64,000 nucleotides of DNA from Colletotrichum lupini (taxonomy: Eukaryota; Ascomycota; Sordariomycetes; Glomerellales; Glomerellaceae): positions 4,216,001-4,280,000 of the forward strand of contig NC_064681.1 of NCBI RefSeq assembly GCF_023278565.1, in the 5' to 3' direction. A program made the translations under genes and the position numbers. How positions within the stretch are numbered: the first letter of the stretch is position 1; the number at the start of each line of letters is the position of its first letter. Of the stretch, positions 22,298 through 33,245 are shown in pieces. The notes below the pieces were generated by a model. It did not search any database, was not told the DNA's origin, and saw only the letters and a program-made list of their open reading frames with translations.

Positions 22298-24732
22298 TGT
22301 GTGTGAGAGTGAACGAGCGTGTGCGAGTGAATGAGTGTGTCGAAATGACTGTGCGGAAACAACGAGGTATGTAGAAGAAAAGAGGTTGAAGGCAATTCGG
22401 TTTTGATTTGAGTCCTCGATGTGCAGGCGGGCTAGATATATGACTGAGTGAGCAGGTTGATCAAGGTGTCCGCATGTGCAGCTTTCTCCGGTACGTAATG
22501 TGGCTGAACTGAACTGCCTAACGTGAACCAAGGGGTTCCCAGACCCACGAGGTGGCACAGCAAGCGTGGCTGAAAGTCAAGAACGGATGTATGGACAGGA
22601 AAAGCAAACTCACCATTTCATATGTCAGGGAGGCCTGGAAAAGCTGTATAGTTATAGTACATCACGAATCACAGACGGCTGAGGTGGAACAGCATCTTTG
22701 TTTTTAAGGACGGAGTATCGCCCAATTTTATTTGTTTTTTATTTCTGCCTTTGCTGGCTGCTCGGGCGATTCTCGATATCGATTACACGGTAGTAATACA
22801 CAGTATCAATGGATACTCCCACTGTCTCGATAGACTATTTTTTTTTTGGATTTTCTACCTTTTCAACTTTCCCTCCTGCAAAGTTCACAACCACGGCTGG
22901 ATGTCGAGTGGGCATTAGCAATACGTTCCATAAATGATTACAAGAGATCCGTTTCAGGGACTCATGGTGAATTGAGATGAATGTCCAGGACACTTACATC
23001 ATTGACGGCGATGTTGGGCGCCCGACGCCACCACCTTGTGAGCCTGCTTGTTGTCTGTTAGTGTTTCGTGCTGCTGAGGCTCCTGACGTCCAGACGTTAA
23101 CATACCCGCGCACCTGGCTGAGTTGGCTGCCCTCTATTAGATAATGTCAGCTTCTCTACAAAAGATAGAGTTTTCTAGTAACCACAGCCTGTGAGGATAA
23201 ACGTACTCCAGGTAACAGCAGCTCACAACGGTGGTATCGGAGATGCCCTCGTCGCCGTCGTTAAATGATGCCGACCTCTGCAAGCCATTGCGGTGTTAGC
23301 TACGGGCCGTCAATGACGCTGTCGGGTCGCGGTCTCGCTCTCACCACGATGTCTGCCCTGCTAAGGAGAACCCGTCAGCACAAGTCATGTTCAAAAGGAA
23401 GTTTGGATCGACAAACTTACGCACTTTCAACTTCACTCGCACACACACACATTCGTTACCTCGTTTCCTTTGTCGAAGTCGAAGACGCTGCTGGAATGAA
23501 TCAGTTATTAATTTGCCATGGCACGCGCTCATGTATGTGTGTGACGCACCTTCCCTCGCCGTCCGTCGCTGTCGCGCTGTCGCTGTCGCTGTCCAACCGT
23601 CTACCTACTCTGAGGTGATTAGCTCACGGTCAAATTTTCAACTCAACCTATTCACTGGTTTCCAATCCTGAAGACTCGCTCGCATCGCATCCAATGCATC
23701 GCCCTCTGATCAAGCTTGGAGCCAGAGTCATTGATAAAGAGCACAAAACATAAGAAAGCGGCATGTCAGTTGTGTTCCTACCTCAAGCACACTTTGTCGA
23801 AATGCCGAGACGCCACCAACAACTCGTCGACCCTTGGGGCTTCCTCGATGGCTAAAGAAATACGGTCAGAGGATGCATGTGCGTTTTCATCAGAACACGC
23901 ACCCAGAAGTTGTTCGATCCCACGAGCATCATACTAGACGACCCCGAGCTGTGGAGAGACCGCCTCAACAGATACCACATCCGCAATGTCGACTTGCGGA
24001 AGACGGACAGATACATCATGATAGCTGGTGATTTGACATTAGTCAGGATCCTGCAGCACCTTGAGCAGAGATTTACATACGCGTCGCCCTCATCGGCGCC
24101 CTTCTGATGCAATGCAACAGAGTGTGGACAAGCCTAGACTTGATGGTATGATTGGGAGCTTAGAAAGAGCGCAGGCGAGCGTGTTAAATGGGAATAGTAG
24201 TAGGGAGAGGTTGTTGTTGGATAAGATAAAGGGAGAAAGTAAGGGGTGGTATTCGGCTGTTAGAAGGGCGATTAATGTGTTGCGGCGGGATCGTTCTGAT
24301 GAACTTGTCAGCTCCCTGTCCTGTAACGTGTAACGAGAGTAAATTATAAGATTGCATACAGCATCTGCTTGCCGCATTAGTATAACCATGTGGTTCCCGA
24401 CGGTGGTCTGACGACGTACCTGCGGCCGGCTGTTGTCAGTTATGAAGTTTGTTACGCAATAAAAACTCGATATTGACCCTAATAGACCAGCTTGCCCGTG
24501 AAGGCGAAGATGGCCCCCAATGAGGCGGACCGGACCCCAAAGGGTAAGTGGTACTGTGTGTATTCATCACTATCGAGGCATGACTAGGACTTCTCGCATG
24601 ATGGATGGGCAAACTATGCATTGTAGTGCCCGAGTACTAAGCAAACCAGCAATGACCTGCAGTTCCACCAAAGGCTGTCTTCCCCCGGCCTCCCTCGTTC
24701 CAGTCTCCGAGGCAGAGGCACCAGACACCCCA
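22298..24732. other. Intergenic with fragmentary coding-like signals
   Basis: About 2.4 kb with no long clean gene. Two places look partly coding. On the minus strand between about 23520 and 23000, several short blocks are flanked by good intron borders (for example a donor GTGAGA and acceptor TTGCAG around 23346-23276) and could be the 3' exons of an intron-rich gene, but the protein is not recognisable. On the plus strand, 23877-24333 is listed separately. Poly-T and AT-rich bases at 22700-22850 are unremarkable. Confidence 0.35.
23877..24333 (+). CDS. Possible small gene or gene remnant
   Basis: An ATG at 23877 opens a charged, protein-like frame (IILDDPELWRDRLNRYHIRNVDLRKTDRYIMIAG). A 43-bp intron from 24028 to 24070 would join it in frame to a helical C-terminus (LERAQASVLNGNSSRERLLLDKI, then WYSAVRRAINVLRRDR), ending at 24333 with 137 residues. 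The same frame also runs back to an ATG at 23802, but that is cut by a TAA at 23853. This could be a truncated remnant of a longer gene or a genuine small one. The donor and acceptor are acceptable, not strong. No family recognised. Confidence 0.33.
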
Positions 24733-27629
24733 TCACGCTCCATCTCTCTTTTGGAAGATTTTGTCGGGTGTTTGCCGCCCAGTCAAGCCGAATTGTTCAA
24801 TGGATAGGTAGCGGATAGCCCACGCGGCAGCAGCCTTGGAATCACGCGTCAGCAACTTCTTCAAATCATGATGATCGACTTGCTGATAGAGCCGTGTCCG
24901 CTCAGCCAACAAAGCAGGACAGTGGATGAAGACATGCTCGACGGTGTGCTTGCCCTGCTTGCACGGGCAGAGGTCGTCGACGATGTCGCGAACCTGGTGA
25001 AGACACAAGGGTCAGTCAAGGGCAGAGACCGGCAAAGGAGAAGGGAATGCGACGAACATGGATGGAGAAGAGGTAGGACTTGAGTCCCACGACACCAGTC
25101 CTAAGGTGGAACAACATGGTGCTCTCAGCACGCGTGAGCTTGGCATAGTATTTCAAGCTGGCTGGGCCCCATTTTTCCGAAAGGGAGAGAGGACGGTGGT
25201 TGGCGATGCGAAGGTTTGGCTCGGTCTGATCCTCCCTTCGGTCTTGGCGAGCGTCGAGGTAGTTCTGCCAGTACCGCGCGCATGCCTCCTGAAGTTTGTC
25301 GTTGATGACTTTGCCCCGCACTTGCTGTCGGTCAAGGAAGTTCCGCCACGTTAACTTCGGTAGCGGAAAACCGCGCCGGTCTGTTTTCGTAGCTCGCTTC
25401 TCGTTGAGTTCGATGAGTTGCTTCCGGGCCGCGAAATCAATAGAAGCGGCCGTGAATTTGTAGAGGATGCGGTATGGGTGTGCTACGTTGTTCGCTGCGC
25501 TTAGGGTCTTCGGCATGGTACCGGTTCCCCACACGGTATCGAGAGAACCGTATTCCGGGGTGTCAAGATTGCGAGTGCGATGGTTCTGGCCGAGCTTCTC
25601 AAGGAATAGAGAAAGCGGCGGGACATTAAGTTCCTGGTGGACGACCGCGTTCGCTGTGGTCTGGTAAGCGCCGGCGACCTGTCGGAGACACGCCGCCTGT
25701 GCCTTGTCGAGCTTCGTGACCAAATTGACGCTGATCTGCCAGCGAACCCTGCGTTCGTTGTCTCGATAAAGGAACCACACGGGAGCGGCGTATGCGGCGA
25801 TCGGGCGGACACTTGTGATGTACAGGCGTCTGATGCTGGCGAGAGAGGGCCCCCATGTCGAGCCGGAAATACGATAGATGGTGCGCATCTTGGCTTCCAT
25901 CTTCTCGGTAACCTGTCTCCCACATTGTCAGCGGCGTACTCAGCTGCATTAACCATGTCAGGATGTATGTACTCACCTCCTTTACGTGCGTGGCCCATGT
26001 CAAAGATTGGTCCAAGTAAACCCCGAGAAGCTTGATCACCTCCTCCTTCTTTGCCCCTTCCACACCAACGTCTGGTAGATCTGCCAATGGTATGATTCTG
26101 GGTGGCTCAGGTTCGTCGGCAGTTCTCGAGTTGGCCCCCCGAGTATCCCTGTGCGGATTCTGAAAATGCATGATATGTGTCTTGGAAGGGCCAAAGGCAA
26201 TGCCATGCGGCGCGGTAGCGGCAATCAGGTCGGTAAAGGCCGTTGTCAAGATTCTGCAGTTTTCCTCGTAGGAGGGTGAGGTGACCACCATGCAAGTGTC
26301 GTCAACGTACGACATGGCTTGGAAGAATGGACTCGATGGCCAGATCTTGTTGAGTTCGTCCAGTATAAGAGAGGAGAACAAGGCGAAGAGGACAGGCGAA
26401 AGAGGACTGCCCTGGGGAATGCCAATGTTGACCCAGAACTCCTCTGATGTGTATCCTGGAATAGACAGGGCAACGCGTCGATCAGAAAGAAATGAAGAGA
26501 TGTACAGAACCATCCAGTCAGGGACACCTTTCCGAACCAAGATGTTGAGGAGAACCTCTCGATCGACATGATCGAAGGCGCCAGTCATGCCAATGGTCAT
26601 GAGCGTTGCAAACATGCGCGGGCTGGCGTTCCAGCATCGGTAGACGCGATTCAGAATCAACTCGAGCGCTTTTGTCGTAGACCGTCGTGCGAATCCAAAC
26701 TGATTGTAAGGGACAAGGTGGTGCTCAAGGGAGAGTATCGTCAAGCGATTCGACATGGCCTTCTCTACAACCTTGCCCATGCAGGATAACAAGGCGAGAG
26801 GACGCCAGCTCTTCGGTGTTTCGTACGTTGGCTTGTCCGCCTTTTCGACTATGACAGTCCTGGACCGTTTGAACTGCGCTGGATGATGCGATAAGAGAAA
26901 ACAGGCATTTATGATGTGTTCAAGAATCGGGGCGATGATGCTTTCCCTCTCACTTTCGGGTTCTTGCTCATCTCTTGAAACATGCAGCATCTTGAGAGCC
27001 TCACCAGCAATCCCGTCCGGTCCTTCGGCCTTTCCGCTAGGGATACCGGAGATCAGCTCATAAATCTCTTCGCAGTCGAGTTGCTGTGGAGAGGAGTACT
27101 GTATTCGAGCGGGATCGAGTGGTGGACAGTTTTGTACTGGTGCCGTTGGTCCGGTACTGGTCTTGGGCCAGATCGAATTGGTGAGACAACGGACCTTGTC
27201 TTGGGGGGCGCTGCAGACTTCGTGGGTCAATGGGTCCTTGAGATCAGGCATGTGAACTCGTGGTTGTGCCGAGTCCCAACGGGCGCCCACTCGAGCCAAG
27301 CCGTAGGTTCCTGCCATGGCCTTTGTGCTGGATTCAACGAAATCGCGGTACGACATTGTCGAGATTTGCTTGACGAGTCTGTCCGTTTGTCGCCGAAGAC
27401 ACTGCCACTTGCTGTAGAGCTTGTCGTCGTTGTCCTGTAGGGTGCAGTTGCGCCGAGCTGCTTCTTCAAGTTCGAGGCCGGCGTGGATACTTTCCTCGAA
27501 TTTGCGGACAGGACCGGTGATACTTGGCGGCGTAAGGATCGGAACGAATCTCGCGATGCTCGCCTGCATCGCTTCCGTAACGGCGTCGATAAACTCCTCG
27601 AGGGCTGCGGGCGAGTGGAGAGGCGGCAA
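24733..27629 (-). CDS. Reverse transcriptase ORF with two apparent introns
   Basis: Exons 27629-25977, 25912-25058 and 24993-24733; removal of two 64-bp introns gives 923 codons with no stop. RT motifs: RSRTVIVEKADKPTYETPKSWRPLALLS, NQFGFARRSTTKAL, then motif A as IGMTGAFDHV, motif B as GIPQGSPLSPVLF, and motif C as SYVDDT (YVDD at 26309-26298). After the thumb region come LTRAESTMLFHLRTG and, across the second splice, FSIHVRDIVDDLCPC with a C-x-C..H..HC pattern. The upstream end has no ATG in good position; the frame opens just after a TGA near 27645. Motif A has Gly (codon 26591-26589) where the first catalytic Asp is expected, so polymerase activity is doubtful. Splice support: the junctions HVKE-VTEKM and FSIH-VRDIVD restore homologous sequence. 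Confidence 0.75.
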
Positions 27630-27747
27630 GCCGGAGCACGCACCTCATTCCCGCCGCCTCGGTGCCGTCGCACAACCGTCTTGCCTTTGCATTGGGACTT
27701 AGACATCGGATAGCGCTCTAGCGTCAGTGAGTGGGATTGAAATCGCC
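24733..27747 (-). mobile_element. LINE-type non-LTR retrotransposon, 5'-damaged
   Basis: A minus-strand element whose recognisable parts are, in order, a scrap of the apurinic endonuclease domain (LLCGDFNPTH, with the GDFN motif at 27747-27736, followed at once by a stop), then the reverse transcriptase and a C-terminal Cys/His zinc-like segment. The domain order and the C-terminal HTVEHVFIHCP motif fit the Tad1/I-type LINEs of ascomycetes. Most of the endonuclease and any ORF1 are missing, and I see no poly-A tail at the 3' end or target-site duplication, so the borders are approximate. GC content is normal and stop codons are absent from the RT part, so it has not been RIP-mutated like the LTR elements to the right. 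Confidence 0.85.
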
Positions 27748-28935
27748 GCAGAGCAGTGCTTCCTTGTCCAAAGTCTCCACTGTACTCCGTACCCAGCAAG
27801 TGCACAGCGATTAAGGTACTGTACCTGGATAACCCACTGCTCTGCTGTAGACATAGCTGGAAAAACTGCCCCGCACAGGCACGGTTAGCGGAGATGTGGG
27901 CAGACCTAGGTACCTTCCCACCCAGGCCATAGAGTACGACTTTAACTGAAAGGTGCCTGGCCGATCACCCGACTTACGGCTCCACAGGCGATCTGAGAAT
28001 ACACTTCCTCTGGCCTGCCTTTCTTCTTCCTAGCACGCCTCTGGCAGGGGTCAAGTCAAGGAAAGCAGCTGAAGCTACATACTATATGTCCTGTCAAATG
28101 TCCACGTTGTGGGAATGCACTGCAGGGATCAGTCGCATATTGAAATCCGAAATGAGACTCAAGATCGTGGTGATCTTCATAAGCGACTTTTTTGCTTAGG
28201 TCTGGGTATAATATGACCAAGATTGCGCGACGGGGGGCGAGGTCAGTGAATGTCGACACTGCCATGTCCGGAAAACGTTCAAGAGCTGCATATCCCATGT
28301 TCCAGATTGATATATGGCAAATCAATCCCTTTTCACCAGGTAAAAGCAGTCCCAGATCTCCCATTATTCGGGGAGCTTCGTGAAAGACTTTAGCCACTAA
28401 TCCAATCAATGGCCCACTCTCCAGGTTACCTTGCCGTCCTTGCCTTAGTTCCGGCCGGTCGGCACTACGGGGCCGGAACCACGTTCCCCACACCCGCACG
28501 GCCGGCCTTCAAGCCGTCTAACGAGTCAAGATGTGGGTAGACAAGTAGGTGCCTCTCAATCCACGAAATCTAGAAGAGGGTTTCGAGAGTCCCGAGTGCG
28601 GAAATTCAGTCAAGCAATGTGCTGGTGGTAGTGCGCGCCTAGTAGTTGAACCGGTATATGTTTATAGAGGTGTCCCGTGAGGGAGAGTTGACTGGCATGC
28701 TGGTGCGATGTGGCTGTCGAGGTTCGTAAAACGGATGGCTGGAACCGTGATGGCGAGACGGCAGCTACAACGGTGTTGATGATTCAAGTAAGGCAAGCGT
28801 GACATTGGTACAAAAATGTGACTTCTGCCCATCCTCCAATTTAGTTCCTCATTCTGTCACTAAGTGGAACTCATTCAATACCTCAGACCACGAGCACACC
28901 AGAGCTTTCACCGACACAGACGTTTCTAAACCACA
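27748..28935. other. Intergenic, nothing recognised
   Basis: About 1.2 kb upstream of the effector candidate. A 147-codon minus-strand ORF at 28056-28499 has no motif and irregular composition. The last 150 bp should hold the effector promoter. Confidence 0.4.
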
Positions 28936-29429
28936 ATGAAGCTCCAGGTTCTCTATCTAGTTCTCCTCAAGTAAGCCTCCAACCTCTCTTACATAGCTCA
29001 CAAATGTCGATGCTTACTTTCTACAAGCACCTGGATCGCCTCCGTCAACGCAGACTTCTTCCACTGTATCTGCCAGTCATGGTCATTCCACACTATCCGA
29101 TCCAAAGAGGCCTGTATCTGGATGAAGAACGAATCCCTCCCCAAAGACCAAGTCACCATAAGTCTGGTGGGTGAAAGCGGCCCTTGGGCGGGTGCCCTTA
29201 CGGTATGAAATATCTTCCCATCCCCTCCAAACCCCTTCGTGCGAAGCCGTAATGGCTGCTGATCTATGTCGATCCGCAGTGTCGCATGCTGAATCCCGCC
29301 AAATTTTGGGGTGCTCCCATTTGTTGGGGACAGTATGGCTACGACTGGCATGATTTCTGCAAGCCCGAGTGTAAGAACGACGGGAAGGACGCCGAGGACT
29401 GTATCAGGACCTACCGGTCAATCGCCTGA
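28936..29429 (+). CDS. Small cysteine-rich secreted protein, effector candidate
   Basis: Three exons, 28936-28970, 29028-29202 and 29280-29429, giving 119 residues; all introns have GT..AG borders and keep frame. None of the exons is long enough to stand out as an ORF. The N-terminus is a signal peptide (MKLQVLYLVLLNTWIASVNA, first intron inside it). The mature protein is about 99 residues with eight cysteines (pattern C-x-C near the start, then single Cys, and FCKPEC plus a final EDC), an even number that allows four disulphides. It is rich in Trp and Phe. Small size, secretion signal and cysteines fit secreted effectors or antimicrobial-type proteins of ascomycetes; the actual role is unknown. 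The last intron lacks an alternative in-frame reading, so the model is well constrained. Confidence 0.75.
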
Positions 29430-29850
29430 TAAGACGGTGTTTGACGCAACACGTATTCGAAAAAGTGTACTTTAGTATGAGTGAATCTCAATATTATCAA
29501 GTTTTCAGTACTGCTCAAAAGCACTTTCCCTTTGAATACAGGGGAGCGTGGATTCCGTGTAACGTCGTCACCTCCATGTGGTCTTCGTCTGCAGTAATGC
29601 ACAGCGCCTCGTTCTCGTGAGGTCAGCTTGTCGAGCACTTATTGGCAAAGACGTAGCATTTGTATCCAATCATGGGCCAATAGCCCAAAGGTGACTGAGC
29701 AAAGGGTTACGCAGAGGGGCAATCATATCAGTCCGCCATTGTGAAGTATTCTCTAAATGTGTGCATGTGTCCGATCCCTAAAGCATAACAGCGATACCAA
29801 AGCCTTCCCCCTACCGCGACCTGGATATAGTGGCACCACTATCCCATGAA
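29430..29850. other. Intergenic between convergent genes, nothing recognised
   Basis: About 420 bp holding the 3' ends of the effector candidate and the minus-strand surface-protein gene. No structured element was recognised. Confidence 0.4.
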
Positions 29851-31084
29851 TCAAGGCATCTCGACCCGTTCATTGATTGCCGGCATCTCGTGTATAGCCC
29901 TTGGCTGATCCGCCAACTCCGAAGGGGCTTGGCCGACGCCGTGGTAGTAATACGGCGAGCCTGGAGTTCTCGGCGTACTGAGCGGACTGGGTGAAAACAT
30001 GCTCAGAGTCATGTCCGAGACTGGCCGGCCCTGTCCTGCGTCCGAGGCTGTGGACGGGGTGTAGGGATTTATAAGGTTGTGTTTCTCGTCAGGCAATTCT
30101 GCAGGAACAGTCTGTTCGTGGTCATAAGTCTCAATCTCATGGGTGTTGAGTACCGGACCATGTCGGGAGCGACGACGTCGGAGTAGCATGAAGGCGACGA
30201 ATAAGGCTGATCCTATGAGAAAGGCGGAGGAAACGGCAATGCCAGCAATAGCCCCGGTGCCTAGGGTTGAGCTGCTCGTCTCGGAGTCCACGGATGTAGG
30301 GGTGGCAGCTGTGGGTGATGTGATGTTTACGACAGAAGTCCCAGTATCGGAGATAGAGGTAGGTGTGGTTGAAGAAGCCAGAGATGTCGTCGTGCCGCTG
30401 CTTTGCAACGGCGGCATTGATAGAGACGGTTTGTTTGCGGGGGCCGTATACGCCAATGGGACACCGCCAGTTGAAGGAATCGTTGCAGGGGCATACATTG
30501 CCAAAACCCGCCTTCCTAGATCTTTGCAGTCTTTGTTGGGTGGCAAAGCCTGAGGTTTCCAGGGCCAGACAGATTGAGTGACCTGCGGTCGCTCGGGTTC
30601 AGTCGGGCAATTTTCGCCGCAGGTATCTGGATGGTTGCAAGCCCAGTATTTCAGAATACCTTCGTTCTCAGTATCGCACCGGACAAGCCCTATCCAGGGG
30701 GACTTGGCTGTCAGATTGATTAAATGTTAGTGCCCTGAAGGAATCCAATGGGTCATGGCAGAGGAGGAACGGACCTGGGTCGAGATCGCCCTTGAGGGGA
30801 CAGATTGTGTCTGCGTAATTCGGGTCGTTACAGCCATACTGATAAGTCACGCCCGAATCATGATTCCAACAGGCTTCATTGACGCAGGCGTCCCCTGCCA
30901 GACAGCACCAACTGAAGCCACCTTTTGTTTCATTCGCCGGTAAGCAAGGGAGAAGGTTAGGTGGACCGACATAACCTGCATCAAAGTAGCACTGGTCATA
31001 GTCGTCGTTTTCGCTTTCCGTAGCGTTGACTAGGAGACCGAAGGCCAGATAGAGAAGAACGATAAATAGCGTTCGATCCCTCAT
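29851..31084 (-). CDS. Cys-rich single-pass cell-surface protein
   Basis: Two exons, 31084-30775 and 30707-29851 (67-bp intron, donor GTCCGT), 388 residues. Signal peptide at residues 1-21 (MRDRTLFIVLLYLAFGLLVNA). An extracellular part with at least a dozen cysteines follows (QCYFDAGYVGPPNLLPC, FSWCCLAGDACVNEACW, then CDTENEGILKYWACNHPDTCGENC across and after the splice). A Ser/Thr/Pro-rich stalk comes next, then one membrane helix (GAIAGIAVSSAFLIGSALFVAFMLL) with a RRRRSRHG stop-transfer, and a long Pro/Ser cytoplasmic tail. This is the widespread fungal architecture of putative wall-stress or surface sensors. The upstream frame continues past this ATG, but this Met precedes a clear signal peptide. 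Confidence 0.87.
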
Positions 31085-32139
31085 GATTCCCGGTAGTCGC
31101 AAGTCGTACGCGTAATGGGCGAATTCCGACACACTATCGAAGCGATGGTCGACTCGAAGGTGCCCAAGGCTAGGGCGAAGTTGCTGTCGAGTCTGAAGTA
31201 GACGCACAAGCTGCGGTTGAAATGGCGGCCAAATGGAAGAAAAAAATCGGCTCGATGGTTGAGTCTCGATGGACGAAAGGAGAGAAAAACAGCGTAGAAC
31301 AGCGGTGACAAAAGAAACAAGGAAAAAGGAGACCAAGAGGTGAGTACTTGGGTGGACGATGTCAGGTTAGAAAGGAAGGTGAAGTGTGCTAAAAGAAAGA
31401 GCTCCTGCCTTGGATACCTGACTTATTGACACAGCAGGAGCAGCTGCCCTCCTCCTTCTCTTTTAATTCACCCCGATCGGGACAGGGCTGGATTCTACGG
31501 AACCTCGGACCTTTCTTGCCGTCCTCACCTCCCCCCATCTGTCACCTAGGTGTTGGCAGCCAACATGTTCGACCTTCTCTCTCTTTTGGCCTCGCTCTCA
31601 ACAGGTAGCTCCAAAGCTGGTCTGATGCGAACTTCCTGCTTTTTCGCCGAAATTATGTTTCTATCCTTCTCACAGGCTGCAACGTTACACAACGGCGAGG
31701 CGGTGGTGTTGTTTGCTCCTGGTAGGCTACCTGCCGGTGTTCCACGCCAATGCCGCCAATCAACCCGCGGGAGCCACGTCTGAAGATCAACTGATCTGCC
31801 ATGATGTGGGACTGATACCAGACAGAGTTCCTTTCTTTCACCCTTCGCCACGCGGATGCGCACATGAAGACACCAGGATGATGGAAGCACGACTAGACAC
31901 AGCGGTCGAGAAAAGAAACGGTCAGGAAAGAGCTGAGCATACCCGTGGGAGTTGCAATAATGAAAGATGCTGGCACCTTGTGGGTACGATTCTAACTCCA
32001 AGCAAGGTACAGACGATCCGAAGGCGGCGTTACACGTATAACTCGTTTGGAAATCCCAGCCCATAATCAAACGTCCAAACGCCAATCCAAAGGCTGCCTT
32101 GCATCCCCCGTCGAAAACATGACCCTCATAAGTGACTCC
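31085..32139. other. Intergenic, nothing recognised
   Basis: About 1.05 kb between two minus-strand genes: the promoter and leader of the surface-protein gene (with pyrimidine-rich leader sequence on its coding strand near 31200-31340) and the 3' region of the amidotransferase gene. Overlapping ORFs at 31546-32085 on opposite strands have no motif. Confidence 0.4.
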
Positions 32140-33245
32140 TCACAAGTGCTCGAGATAGGCACCAGTACCCAGTTCAGAAACAACCATCTGTGATGGCTTG
32201 ATAAGCTCCCATTCGCCCTGGTTAAAGGTGCTGGGCTCGCTGGCTACCACGACGTGCTCTCCATGCTTCTTCTTCTCTAGCCGCCCGTCGTCCTCGGCAT
32301 CCCCGTCACCACCATCGGCCGAGTCACTCACGTCGCTTGGAAATCCCTTGTACTTGCGGTTGAGCGTTGCTCCAGCTGTCGTCGAGTAGTACAAACTCGG
32401 GGGTTCCAGTCCTTCCGGGCTGGCATATCGCACAGCGACGAGCGAGCTGCCAGACATGACAACAAGGTTGAGTGTGTTGGCCTCTCGGCTCGGCGGCCCA
32501 AACTCGGTCTGCAGTTTCTCGAGGATGATGATAGTCTCCCGCATCGCTGTCGCCATCTCTCCTGCATCATAAACAGACTCCCAGTCGCCATCCTTACCGC
32601 ATAATATGAAGAAGTACACGGCCGCAATGTGCTCAGCATCTGTTGTCCCGACAACGGCCTGTTGGTATCTCAACGGAAGATATTGCAGAATTGCTGTACA
32701 GATACGAGGAAAAGACCCGAGGATGCCGTTGTGGGCGAACAAATGACGACCAAACGCAAAGGGATGGCAGTTGGTCTCTACGACTGGCGTCAGGCCTGGG
32801 GCTGCGCGGATGTGGGCAAGGACGGCATTGCTGCTGGTGCCTCGAACGATGCTCTTGAGGACCAGATCGTTGAGCGGAGGTCGAGTGTTTTTGTACACGA
32901 CTGGACGAAGGGACTCGGGCCACTTTGGATCGATATAGGGGTTGAACTCGCACTCTGTCGACGTATACCACCCGAGGCCGAATCCGTCCATGTTGGTCAA
33001 TGGATTCGGTGAGCCTGCGTCATTGGCAGCCAAAGGGGCGACCTGAAGCTCTCCGAGAAATGGTTCAACCGTTGAATGGCCAGCCGGTAGGAAGTGTTCG
33101 TCCACTACCGATATCATCATGAAAAGCCACGCTGAAACGTCATGACAGAACACTCACCTTGCTTCACAATGGCATGGCGCGGCCGAATGACCAAATCTTC
33201 AAGAAGCTGGGCTTCATCGCCTAGGTAAGCAAACCAGCGACACAT
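32140..33245 (-). CDS. Class II glutamine amidotransferase (DUG3-like)
   Basis: Exons 33245-33158 and 33104-32140, with a 53-bp intron (GTGAGT..TAG), giving 350 residues. The N-terminus is MCRWFAYLGDEAQLL: the catalytic nucleophile Cys at position 2, exposed after Met removal, is the hallmark of N-terminal-nucleophile amidotransferases. Other family blocks are MDGFGLGWY, VLAHIRAAPG, ETNCHPFAFGRHLFAHNG and TTDAEHIAAVYF. The yeast relative DUG3 is part of the cytosolic glutathione-degrading DUG complex; this homologue may do the same but could act on another gamma-glutamyl substrate. A Gly/Asp-rich acidic insertion lies near the C-terminus (DSADGGDGDAEDDGR). The first exon carries the catalytic Cys, so the intron is essential to the model. 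Confidence 0.92.

Noticed and set aside
23265..23618. 117-codon plus-strand ORF
   Set aside because: Low-complexity Ser/Leu/Arg composition derived from simple CT/GT repeats, and it conflicts with better splice signals on the other strand.
26281..27713. Plus-strand ORFs across the LINE
   Set aside because: They are antisense shadows of the RT frame, which carries all recognisable motifs.
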